Positions 18,293 through 25,646 of a stretch of 64,000 bases of DNA are shown here, piece by piece (the first letter of the stretch is position 1; every line of letters begins with the position of its first letter). This DNA is from CADCTB01 sp964479465 (lineage in GTDB: Bacteria; Actinomycetota; Acidimicrobiia; Acidimicrobiales; AC-14). The stretch covers positions 1-64,000 of the forward strand of contig CAYZMG010000002.1 in assembly GCA_964479465.1 (NCBI GenBank). The letters run 5' to 3'. The notes under the pieces are model-generated. The model had not been told where the DNA came from. It worked only from the letters and a program-made list of their open reading frames with translations, and made no database searches. The translations under genes and the position numbers were made by a program.

Positions 18293-19030
18293 TTACCGGT
18301 CCTTCCAGAGGTAGATGCGCAGTTTGAACAGGTTGGCCATGGTCCGGGGGATGCGCGTGACGATCGAGCTGCGCGACGGCCGTAGCTCCTGGACGATCAC
18401 CGGGACCTCGCCGGACTTCAGGCCCGCCCGCTCGGCCCGAAGGATGAGCTCGGTGTCGAACAGGTCGGTGCCGAAGCGGCACAGCTCCGCCAGGGGAATG
18501 AGGGGCTGGCGGCGCAGGACCTTCATACCGTGGGTGTCCGAGACGCTGAGCCCGAAGCCGACCTTCAGGATGGTGGAGAACACCAGGGTGACCATCCTGC
18601 GTGGCCATGGGCGGGTGTCGAGTGCCCCCTCGCCCCGCTTCGAGCCCACGACGACCGCCGGCCCGTCGGGCGCCTCGATGAGGGCGACGGCCCGGTCGAG
18701 AAAGCCGAGGTCGAAGTAGTCGACGTCGAAGAAGGCGACGATCTCGCCCTCGGCGGCGAGGAAGCCCATGCGCAGAGCCCTGCCGTAATCCGGGGCCCCC
18801 AGCGACAGCACCCGCAGCTCCGGGATGTCCGGAGTCAGGGCCTTGACCACCTCAGCCGTGTCGTCGGTGGAGCCGTTCTCGACCACCACGATCTCGAAGG
18901 GGCCCCGCGACCGCATACCTTCGGCGACCTCCCGCACGGCCGGGCCGATGAAGGCTGCCTCGTCGTGGGCGGGCATGACGACTGAGATCAAGCGGGGGAC
19001 CCGTGGCTCACGCCCCTCATCCTGGCCCAA
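18293..19030 (-). CDS. Family 2 glycosyltransferase (dolichyl/polyprenyl-phosphate mannose synthase-like)
   Basis: About 245 residues. The GT-A fold opens with LISVVMPAHDEAAFIG, then VVVENGSTDD and the metal-binding FFDVDYFD in place of the usual DxD. It lacks C-terminal membrane helices, as in soluble polyprenyl-phosphate mannose synthases. The TTG at 19030 gives a 17-residue lead; the ATG of MPAHDE would remove the first beta strand, so a start at or near 19030 is preferred although its ribosome site is poor. It is divergent from manB, whose product supplies mannose-1-phosphate for the GDP-mannose donor. It may provide lipid-linked mannose to the GT39 enzyme next door; this is inference. 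Confidence 0.8.
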   Translation of the reverse strand: MGQDEGREPRVPRLISVVMPAHDEAAFIGPAVREVAEGMRSRGPFEIVVVENGSTDDTAEVVKALTPDIPELRVLSLGAPDYGRALRMGFLAAEGEIVAFFDVDYFDLGFLDRAVALIEAPDGPAVVVGSKRGEGALDTRPWPRRMVTLVFSTILKVGFGLSVSDTHGMKVLRRQPLIPLAELCRFGTDLFDTELILRAERAGLKSGEVPVIVQELRPSRSSIVTRIPRTMANLFKLRIYLWKDR

Positions 19031-19050
19031 CTATGGTCACCGGGGTGCCC

Positions 19051-20400
19051 ATGCTCGATTCCATCTTCAAGGCCTACGACATCCGAGGCGTCGTACCGGA
19101 CCAACTCGACGCCGGCATCGCCCGCGCCGTTGGTGCCGCTTTCGCCCGGTTCACCGGCGCCGCGAGGGTCCTCGTGGGGCGCGACATGCGGCCCTCTGGC
19201 GTCGAGCTGACCGCCGCCTTCGCTGAGGGCGCCACCTCTCAGGGGGTCGACGTCGTCGACCTGGGCCTCATCTCCACCGACCTGGCCTACTACGCCGCCG
19301 GCTCCCTCGACGCCCCGGCCGCCATATTCACCGCTTCCCACAACCCGGCGAAGTACAACGGGATCAAGCTGTGCCTGGCCGGCGCCAAGCCCGTGGGGCA
19401 GGACACCGGCCTGGCCGACATCAAGGAAATGGTCACTGACTTTCAGAACGGCGGGGGTGTGCCCGACGGCGATACCAAGGGCACCGTCTCAGAGCAGAAC
19501 CTCCTCGACTCCTACGCCGCACACGTCCGGTCCTTCGTCGACGTCGACTCTCTGCGCCCGCTCAAGGTGGTGGCCGACACCGCCAACGGGATGGGCGGAC
19601 TCGTCGCCCCCGCCGTGTTCGATGGCCTGCCGTATGACCTGGAGATCATGTTCGGTGAGCTCGACGGCACGTTCCCGAACCACCCGGCCGACCCCATCAA
19701 CCCGGAGAACCTGAAGGCCCTGCAGGCCCGGGTGCTGGAGGTGGGCGCCGATGTCGGCCTGGCCTTCGACGGCGATGCCGACCGGGTGTTCCTCATCGAC
19801 GAGAAGGCCCAGCCCATCTCGGGCTCGACGACCACGGCCTTCGTGGCCAAGTCGATCCTGGCCAAGAACTCTGTCGAAGCGGTCATGTACAACCTGATCT
19901 GCTCGAAGTCGGTCCCGGAGATCATCACCGAGAACGGTGGCAAGCCCATCCGTACCCGTGTCGGGCACTCCTTCATCAAGTCGGTGATGGCCGACACCGG
20001 CGCCATCTTCGGCGGGGAGCACTCCGGCCACTACTACTTCCGGGACAACTACCGGGCCGACTCCGGCCTGATCGCCGCCATGCTGGTGCTGGAGGAGCTG
20101 TCACGGGTCACCGATCCGCTGTCCGAACTGCGCAAGCCCCTCGAGCGGTACGCCGCCTCCGGTGAGGTCAACGTGGAGGTCGACGACCCAGCGGGTACCG
20201 TGGAGCGCGTGTCGGAGGCCTACGGCGAGGCTGATCAGGAACGGGTCGACGGTCTGACGGTCGATCTCGGCGATTGGTGGTTCAACCTGCGGCCCTCGAA
20301 CACCGAGCCGCTCTTGCGGCTGAATCTCGAGTCGCCCGATGAGGCTTCTTGCGAGGAGCACCTCTCCGAGGTGCTGGCATTGATGAAAGAGACGACATGA
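19051..20400 (+). CDS. manB: Phosphomannomutase/phosphoglucomutase
   Basis: The 449-residue enzyme interconverts hexose 6- and 1-phosphates, mainly mannose, for GDP-mannose synthesis. It has the phosphoserine loop TASHNPAKYNG, the metal loop AFDGDADRVF, the sugar-binding GGEHSGHYYF and the phosphate-binding RPSNTEPLLRL, in the correct order. The start at ATG 19051 (MLDSIFKAYDIRG) has GGGG just upstream; in-frame ATG 19033 and GTG 19045 are alternatives. It leads a run manB, Trm112-like, PGI/PMI, sahH with overlapping or closely spaced ends, so the four are one operon. Confidence 0.92.
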   Translation: MLDSIFKAYDIRGVVPDQLDAGIARAVGAAFARFTGAARVLVGRDMRPSGVELTAAFAEGATSQGVDVVDLGLISTDLAYYAAGSLDAPAAIFTASHNPAKYNGIKLCLAGAKPVGQDTGLADIKEMVTDFQNGGGVPDGDTKGTVSEQNLLDSYAAHVRSFVDVDSLRPLKVVADTANGMGGLVAPAVFDGLPYDLEIMFGELDGTFPNHPADPINPENLKALQARVLEVGADVGLAFDGDADRVFLIDEKAQPISGSTTTAFVAKSILAKNSVEAVMYNLICSKSVPEIITENGGKPIRTRVGHSFIKSVMADTGAIFGGEHSGHYYFRDNYRADSGLIAAMLVLEELSRVTDPLSELRKPLERYAASGEVNVEVDDPAGTVERVSEAYGEADQERVDGLTVDLGDWWFNLRPSNTEPLLRLNLESPDEASCEEHLSEVLALMKETT

Positions 20401-20416
20401 TTAAAAGGACAGCCTG

Positions 20417-20658
20417 ATGGCGCTCGACCCGATGCTGCTGGAGATACTCGCCTGCCCCGAGGACAAAGGGCCGTTGCTGTACTTCTCCGACGAGGACTCC
20501 CTCTACAACCCGCGACTGCGCCGGCGNNNNNNNNNNTCCGCGACGGGATCCCCGTGATGCTGATCGACGAGGCCGAGACCGTCTCCGATGCGGAACACGA
20601 CCGGTTGACGGCCAAGGCCGACGGCGAGGGTATCCGCCCCAGTTTCGAGGCGGGATGA
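20417..20658 (+). CDS. Trm112/UPF0434-like small zinc protein, split by assembly gap
   Basis: The N-terminal part begins MALDPMLLEILACPEDKGPL and the C-terminal part reads RDGIPVMLIDEAETV, both diagnostic of the Trm112-like family (about 60-80 residues). Ten N at 20527-20536 interrupt the gene. The two parts are in different frames as drawn, so the true gap should leave remainder 2 on division by 3 rather than ten bases. Actinobacterial members sit beside manB and PGI/PMI as here; their role is not established. The stop overlaps the next start (ATGA). Confidence 0.8.
20527..20536. other. Assembly gap (10 N)
   Basis: The gap lies in the Trm112-like gene. Frame analysis of the flanking coding sequence shows that ten is not the true length: the missing segment should be 8, 11 or another number leaving remainder 2 modulo 3. 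Confidence 0.95.
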
Positions 20659-21728
20659 CCCAGGTGGACGGCGCAGTGCTCGACAGCGAGGGCATGCTCG
20701 ACGCCGCCTACGCGCTGCCGGAGCAGATGGCCGTGGCTCGAGACGAGGCCCGTGGCCTCGACGGCCTGCCCGACCGGGAGGACATCGCCCAGGTCGTGGT
20801 GCTGGGCATGGGCGGCAGCGGCATCGCCGGCGACGTGCTCATGGCCGCCGCCGGCCCGTACATGCCCGTGCCCGTGCTGGTCTTCCGCAGCTATCACGTG
20901 CCGGCATTCGTCGATGAGTCCACCCTCGTCTTCGCCATCTCCTTCTCCGGCGACACCGAGGAGACCATCGAGGCCACGACCGCCGCCGCCCTCCAGGGCG
21001 CCCGGGTGGTCGCCGTCACCCGCGGCGGCGAGCTAGGCCACCTGGCGGACTCGTGGGGGGTGCCGGTCGTCGGCGTTCCCGAGGACATCCCCCAGCCCCG
21101 GGCCGGCCTGGGCGCCCTGTCCATCCCGCCGCTGGTCGTGCTGGAGGACATCGGGCTCTTCCCCGGCGCCACCTACTGGATAGACGCCGCCATCGAGCAG
21201 CTGAGGACCCGCCGCGACCAGCTGGCCCGGCCTGGGAACATGGGCGAGCACCTGTCTCGCCGGATCGGCCGGACCATGCCCCTGATCCACGGCGGCGGGG
21301 GCCTCGGCGCAGTCGCCGCCCAGCGTTGGAAGACCGACATCAACGAGAACGCCAAGTGCCCGGCCTTCTGGAACACCCAGTCCGAGCTGTGCCACAACGA
21401 GGTCTCCGGCTGGGGCCAGCACGGCGACGTCACGCGCCAGATGTTCACGCTCGTCAATCTGCGTCATGATTTCGAGCACCCCCAGGTGATGCACCGGTTC
21501 AAGATCACCGCTGACCTCCTCGACGAGGTCGTTTCCTCCGTGGAGACGGTCGAGGCCCAGGGCGAGGGCGAGCTGGCCCAGCTGCTCGACCTGATCCTGG
21601 TGGGCAACGTCACCTCGCTGCACATGGCCTTCCAGGAAGGCATCGACCCCGGGCCCATCCCGGCGCAGGAACAGATCAAGGACGCCCTTGCCACCGCGGC
21701 GGGCGAAGACGAAGGAGCATCTGAATGA
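20655..21728 (+). CDS. Bifunctional phosphoglucose/phosphomannose isomerase-like SIS protein
   Basis: The 357-residue protein has a double SIS fold. It shows GMGGSGIAGD at 51-60, the sugar-phosphate loop SFSGDTEETIE, and the PGI/PMI-specific LCHNEVSGW near residue 248 that carries the catalytic glutamate and histidine. Such enzymes interconvert fructose 6-phosphate with glucose or mannose 6-phosphate. Next to manB it would complete the route from central metabolism to mannose-1-phosphate. It overlaps the genes on both sides by four bases, showing tight coupling. Confidence 0.88.
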   Translation: MTQVDGAVLDSEGMLDAAYALPEQMAVARDEARGLDGLPDREDIAQVVVLGMGGSGIAGDVLMAAAGPYMPVPVLVFRSYHVPAFVDESTLVFAISFSGDTEETIEATTAAALQGARVVAVTRGGELGHLADSWGVPVVGVPEDIPQPRAGLGALSIPPLVVLEDIGLFPGATYWIDAAIEQLRTRRDQLARPGNMGEHLSRRIGRTMPLIHGGGGLGAVAAQRWKTDINENAKCPAFWNTQSELCHNEVSGWGQHGDVTRQMFTLVNLRHDFEHPQVMHRFKITADLLDEVVSSVETVEAQGEGELAQLLDLILVGNVTSLHMAFQEGIDPGPIPAQEQIKDALATAAGEDEGASE

Positions 21729-22990
21729 CAGACGGCGTGCAGTACGACATCGCGGACCCGGCCCTCGCCGAGCTTGGCCGCCAGCGCATCGCCTGGGCCG
21801 ACAGCCACATGCCCGTCCTGGCCAGCATCCGGGAGCGCTTCGCCAAGGAGCGCCCCTTGGAGGGCATCACCATCGGTGCCTGCCTGCACATCACCACCGA
21901 GACGGCGAACCTGCTGCGGACACTGAAGGCCGGCGGCGCCACCGTCGTCGCCTGCGCATCCAATCCGCTGTCGACCCAGGACGACGTCGCTGCGTCGCTC
22001 GCCCTTGACGAGGGGATTGCCACCTACTCGATCAAGGGCGAAGACACCGAGACCTACTTCCGCCACATCGACGCCGTCCTCGACGCCCGTCCCCAGATGA
22101 CCATGGACGACGGCTGCGATCTGGTCTCGCGCCTGCACCGGGAGCGCCCCGATCAGGTCAGCGAGGTCCTCGCCGGCACCGAGGAGACCACCACCGGCGT
22201 CATCCGCCTGCGGGCTATGGAGGCCGACTCGGCCCTCAAGTTTCCGATCGTCGCCGTCAACGACGCTGACACCAAGCACATGTTCGACAACCGCTACGGC
22301 ACCGGGCAGTCGACCCTCGACGGGATCATCCGGGCAACGAACGTGCTGCTGGCCGGCAAGACCATGGTCGTCGCCGGCTACGGCTACTGCGGCAAGGGTC
22401 TGTCCGAGCGGGCGCGGGGCATGGGCGCCAACGTGGTCATCACCGAGGTCGACCCTCTGCGGGCCCTCGAGGCCGTCATGGACGGCTTCCGGGTTATGCC
22501 CATGAGCGAGGCGGCCCGCATCGGCGACATCTTCGTCACCGTCACCGGCGACCGTGACGTGCTGCGGGCCGAGCACTTCCAGGTGATGAAGGACGGCGCC
22601 ATCTGCGCCAACTCCGGCCACTTCGACATCGAGATCGACCTCGAGGCTCTGGCCAAGCTGTCGACCGAGCGCCGCATGGCCCGGGCCATGGCCGAGGAGT
22701 TCCTGGTCGACGGCAAGCGCATCCTGATCATCGCCGAGGGCCGCCTGGTGAACCTAGGTGCCGCCGAGGGTCACCCTGCGGCGGTGATGGACATGAGCTT
22801 CGCCAACCAGGCCCTGGCCGCCGAGTGGATCCTCGCCCAGAAGGGCTCCCTCGAGCCCAAGGTGTACCTCGTGCCCAAGGACATCGACGCCGAGATCGCC
22901 CGTCTCAAGCTGGAGACCATGGGCGTGGAGATAGACGTCCTCACCCCCGAGCAGGTCGAGTACCTCTCGTCCTGGACGGTCGGCACCTAG
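21725..22990 (+). CDS. ahcY: Adenosylhomocysteinase, short form
   Basis: The 421-residue enzyme splits S-adenosylhomocysteine into adenosine and homocysteine, relieving product inhibition of methyltransferases. Visible landmarks are ETANLLRTLKAGGA, NDADTKHMFDNRYGTGQS and the NAD loop GYGYCGKGLSERARG near residue 219. The C-terminus ends VEYLSSWTVGT and lacks the longer Lys/Tyr-bearing tail of the 480-490-residue form common in Mycobacterium and Streptomyces. It therefore belongs to the short archaeal/thermophile-like type. Last gene of the manB operon; a large hairpin follows. Confidence 0.92.
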   Translation: MTDGVQYDIADPALAELGRQRIAWADSHMPVLASIRERFAKERPLEGITIGACLHITTETANLLRTLKAGGATVVACASNPLSTQDDVAASLALDEGIATYSIKGEDTETYFRHIDAVLDARPQMTMDDGCDLVSRLHRERPDQVSEVLAGTEETTTGVIRLRAMEADSALKFPIVAVNDADTKHMFDNRYGTGQSTLDGIIRATNVLLAGKTMVVAGYGYCGKGLSERARGMGANVVITEVDPLRALEAVMDGFRVMPMSEAARIGDIFVTVTGDRDVLRAEHFQVMKDGAICANSGHFDIEIDLEALAKLSTERRMARAMAEEFLVDGKRILIIAEGRLVNLGAAEGHPAAVMDMSFANQALAAEWILAQKGSLEPKVYLVPKDIDAEIARLKLETMGVEIDVLTPEQVEYLSSWTVGT

Positions 22991-23005
22991 TTTCTGCCCC
23001 TCTCC

Positions 23006-23053
23006 GTTCTGGCTGCACTGACGGTCGTATGCGCACGTCACTGCAGCCAGAAC
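23006..23053 (+). terminator. Long imperfect hairpin after ahcY
   Basis: Arms 23006-23023 and 23036-23053 are complementary over 18 positions with one C/C mismatch (23018/23041), with a 12-base loop. It lies just after the ahcY stop and ends 35 bases before comF. No T-tract follows. It may be a terminator, a transcript-stabilising end or a small palindromic repeat. Confidence 0.6.
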
Positions 23054-23088
23054 AATGGGGTGTCGCAGCCCCTTCGTAGCCTCTGGGC

Positions 23089-23721
23089 ATGTTTCTGCCC
23101 ACGAGCTGCCCGGTATGCGGCGCCCAGGGGCCGGCGCCCTGCCCCGGCTGTGCCGCCGAGCTGCGGCCGGCGCCGGCCCTGCCCGCCCCAGCGGGGCTCG
23201 ACAGCTGCGCCGCCTTGCTGACCTACGCCGGCGCCGGCCGGGAGCTGGTCGCCCGGCTGAAGTACCGCAACGCCCGGGGCTCGGTGCCGTTCCTGGCGCG
23301 GGGCATGGCGGCGATCGCCCCCCACGACGTCGATCTCGTCACGTGGGCGCCCACCACGCCGGCCCGGCTCCGCCGGCGGGGGTTCGACCAGGCCCGGTTG
23401 CTGGCCCGAGCCGTCGCCCGTCAGCTGGGTGTCCCGTGCCGGCCGGTGCTGCGCCGGCGCCCGGGACCGGCCCAGACGGGGCGCGACGCCCTCACCCGCC
23501 ACTCCGGCCCTGGGTTCGCCGGCGTGAGGGGTGTCCAGGGCCGGCGGGTGTTGCTGGTGGACGACGTGGTGACCACCGGGGCGACGGTTGCCGCCGCGTC
23601 ACGAGCGCTCAGGGAGGCGGGGGCCACCGAGGTCCACGTGGTCGCCGCCGCTCGGACCCCGCCCAGCCGGCGCCACGTAGACTCGGAGAAGGCAAAGCAG
23701 AGGAGCCGTTCTTGGAAGTGA
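23089..23721 (+). CDS. comF: ComF-family phosphoribosyltransferase-like protein
   Basis: The 210-residue protein has an N-terminal zinc finger (CPVCG...CPGC) and the middle motif LKYRNARGSVPFLARG. At its C-terminus the PRPP loop reads VLLVDDVVTTGAT. ComF proteins are associated with DNA uptake in competent bacteria, but they are kept in many non-competent lineages where the role is unclear. The C-terminus is Lys/Arg-rich and overlaps the hibernation factor start by ten bases; co-transcription of comF with hpf is a common arrangement. Confidence 0.88.
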   Translation: MFLPTSCPVCGAQGPAPCPGCAAELRPAPALPAPAGLDSCAALLTYAGAGRELVARLKYRNARGSVPFLARGMAAIAPHDVDLVTWAPTTPARLRRRGFDQARLLARAVARQLGVPCRPVLRRRPGPAQTGRDALTRHSGPGFAGVRGVQGRRVLLVDDVVTTGATVAAASRALREAGATEVHVVAAARTPPSRRHVDSEKAKQRSRSWK

Positions 23722-24263
23722 CGATTCGAGGCCGCAACGTGGAGGTCACCGACCGATTGCGCGCCGCCACCGAGGAGAAGATCGGACGGCTGTCCCGCCA
23801 CCACGATGGGTGGGAGCACGCCGAGGTCAACTTCTTTGAGGAGCGCAACCCCCGGATCTCGGCCAAGGAGGTCTGCGAGGCGACGCTGCGGGGCCACGGC
23901 CGCATCATCCGGGCCAAGGCTGCGTCCACCGACTCTCTCGGTTCCCTCGACCGGGTGGTCGACAAGCTGGAGCACCAGATCGAGAAGCTCAAGAGCCGGC
24001 TGATCAGCCGGTCGCATCCCAAACGGCACCAGATAGAATCAGGGGTACCCGACGAGGGCGACGCCGAGCCCGTAGAGGGTGGCCCTCCGCGGATCGTCAA
24101 GACCAAGCAGTTCGACATCAAGCCGATGACCCCGGAGGAGGCGGCCCTGCAGATGGACGTGCTGGGGCACGACTTCTACTTCTTCACCAACGCCGATAGC
24201 GGCGTCGCCGCGGTCGTCTACCGCCGCAACGACGGTGATGTCGGTCTCATCGACGGCAGTTAG
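23712..24263 (+). CDS. hpf: Ribosome hibernation promoting factor, long form
   Basis: The 183-residue protein has an N-terminal S30AE domain (LEVTIRGRNVEVTDRLR, later NFFEERNP) that binds the 30S subunit. A charged linker leads to a C-terminal dimerisation domain (IVKTKQFDIKPMTPEEAALQM, then GHDFYFFTNADSG). Long-form HPF dimerises to make inactive 100S ribosomes in stationary phase. The TTG at 23712 is preferred because AGGAG lies seven bases upstream; GTG 23718 is an alternative. Located between comF and a NarL-type response regulator. Confidence 0.92.
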   Translation: MEVTIRGRNVEVTDRLRAATEEKIGRLSRHHDGWEHAEVNFFEERNPRISAKEVCEATLRGHGRIIRAKAASTDSLGSLDRVVDKLEHQIEKLKSRLISRSHPKRHQIESGVPDEGDAEPVEGGPPRIVKTKQFDIKPMTPEEAALQMDVLGHDFYFFTNADSGVAAVVYRRNDGDVGLIDGS

Positions 24264-24276
24264 TAGTGGTTCACAG

Positions 24277-24927
24277 GTGACGCAGCCCGGCGCCGGCGGA
24301 TCCGAGCCGATCCGGGTCGTCATCTCCGACGACCACGACTTGTTCCGGCGCGGCCTGAAGATGGTTCTCGAGGCTGAGGAGGACATCGAGGTCGTCGCCG
24401 AGGCTGCCGACGGGCAGGAGGCTGTGACTCGGGTCGAGGAGCTGGCGCCGGACGTGGTGCTGATGGATGTCCGGATGCCCCGCATGGGCGGCATCGAGGC
24501 CACCCGGCTCATCCGCCAGCTCTTCCCGACGACGCGGATCATCGTCCTCACCGTCAGCGACGAGGAGGACGACATCTACGGCGCGGTGAAGGCCGGCGCC
24601 AACGGCTACCTCCTGAAGGAGGTATCGATCGAGGAGGTCGCTGACGCGGTGCGGGCGGTGTTCGCCGGCCAGAGCCTCATCTCCCCGTCGCTGGCGTCGA
24701 AGCTCCTCGCCGAGTTCTCCGGTCATCCGAAGGTGGTCGAGGACCCGGTCACGAGTTCCGTGCGGCTGACCGAGCGGGAGGTCGCCGTTCTGAAGCTCGT
24801 CGCCCTGGGCAATGACAACGCCGAGATCGCCGGCCAGCTCGGCGTCTCGGAGAGCACTGTGCGCAACCACGTGGCCAACATCCTCACCAAGCTTCAGCTG
24901 CGGTCCCAGATAGAACCTGCCACCTGA
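24277..24927 (+). CDS. NarL/FixJ-family response regulator
   Basis: The product is about 216 residues. The receiver domain opens IRVVISDDHDLFRRG, with the phosphoacceptor aspartate in VVLMDVRMP (about residue 64) and the conserved lysine in NGYLLKEVS. The C-terminal LuxR helix-turn-helix is LTEREVAVLKLVALGNDNAEIAGQLGVSESTVRNHV. The protein ends right after LQLRSQIEPAT, slightly shorter than most relatives. No histidine kinase gene is nearby, so it is an orphan here. GTG 24277 is the likely start; GTG 24235 and ATG 24238 inside hpf are possible. Confidence 0.88.
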   Translation: MTQPGAGGSEPIRVVISDDHDLFRRGLKMVLEAEEDIEVVAEAADGQEAVTRVEELAPDVVLMDVRMPRMGGIEATRLIRQLFPTTRIIVLTVSDEEDDIYGAVKAGANGYLLKEVSIEEVADAVRAVFAGQSLISPSLASKLLAEFSGHPKVVEDPVTSSVRLTEREVAVLKLVALGNDNAEIAGQLGVSESTVRNHVANILTKLQLRSQIEPAT

Positions 24928-24929
24928 CC

Positions 24930-25646
24930 TTGGCGAACTTCAAGGCACTGCGGAAGGCACGGCCGACGCCGGCCGGCACCTATACGGAGTGGCGGTGGCC
25001 GCCCTCCACCTCCTTCGCCCGCACCCTGCTCGCCGGCTACCGGAGCTTCGAGCACGTGCTGGTGCCCGAGGTCGACCCTGGCCCGGAGTCCACCTACTTC
25101 TGGGCCCACCAGTTCCGCATGATCGGCGGCGAGGGTGGCTACATCGGCTTGCAGACCAAGGGCAACCGGGTCGATGGCAGCCTGGGCAAGATGGCGATCT
25201 TCTCCATATGGAACGCCGTCGAGGCCGAGGGCCCGTCCACCCGCTTCACCGGCGAGGGTGAGGGGTGGAGCTGCCGCATCCCCTACCGGTGGGAGGCCGG
25301 CAAGGCCTACGGCCTCAAGGTGGCCACGGTCGGCGGTGGCTGGTGGGCGGCCAAGGTGCGCGACGAGGCAACCGGCGAGATCAGCGAGATCGGCGGCATC
25401 CGGGTACCCGAGACATGGCGACTCCTCGACTCGTGGTCGGTCATGTGGACCGAGTACTACGGCCCGCCGCTGAATTCCTGCAGCGACCTGCCCTACTCGC
25501 GGGTCGTCTTCGGCACGCCGGTGGCCAACGACGGGGAGACCAGGCCGGCGGGCTCACACAGCCACATCGGCGATGGCACGTGCGAGACGTCGAACATCGA
25601 GCCGGTGCCGAACGGCGTCCGCCACGAAATGGGCCGGCCGAGCTAA
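24930..25646 (+). CDS. Hypothetical DUF3472-like protein
   Basis: The 238-residue protein starts at TTG two bases after the response regulator stop. It is rich in aromatic residues and glycine (GGEGGYIGLQTKGN, WSCRIPYRWEAGKAYGLKV, GGGWWAAKV), a pattern like the beta-sandwich DUF3472 family, some of which bind carbohydrates. There is no signal peptide or membrane helix. C-terminal cysteines occur in NSCSDLPYS and GDGTCETSN. Function unknown; the family call is tentative. Its stop overlaps the stop of the convergent GT2-methyltransferase gene. Confidence 0.6.
   Translation: MANFKALRKARPTPAGTYTEWRWPPSTSFARTLLAGYRSFEHVLVPEVDPGPESTYFWAHQFRMIGGEGGYIGLQTKGNRVDGSLGKMAIFSIWNAVEAEGPSTRFTGEGEGWSCRIPYRWEAGKAYGLKVATVGGGWWAAKVRDEATGEISEIGGIRVPETWRLLDSWSVMWTEYYGPPLNSCSDLPYSRVVFGTPVANDGETRPAGSHSHIGDGTCETSNIEPVPNGVRHEMGRPS

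Noticed and set aside
21690..21730. SAH or SAM riboswitch upstream of ahcY
   Set aside because: ahcY overlaps the preceding gene by four bases, leaving no leader for a riboswitch.
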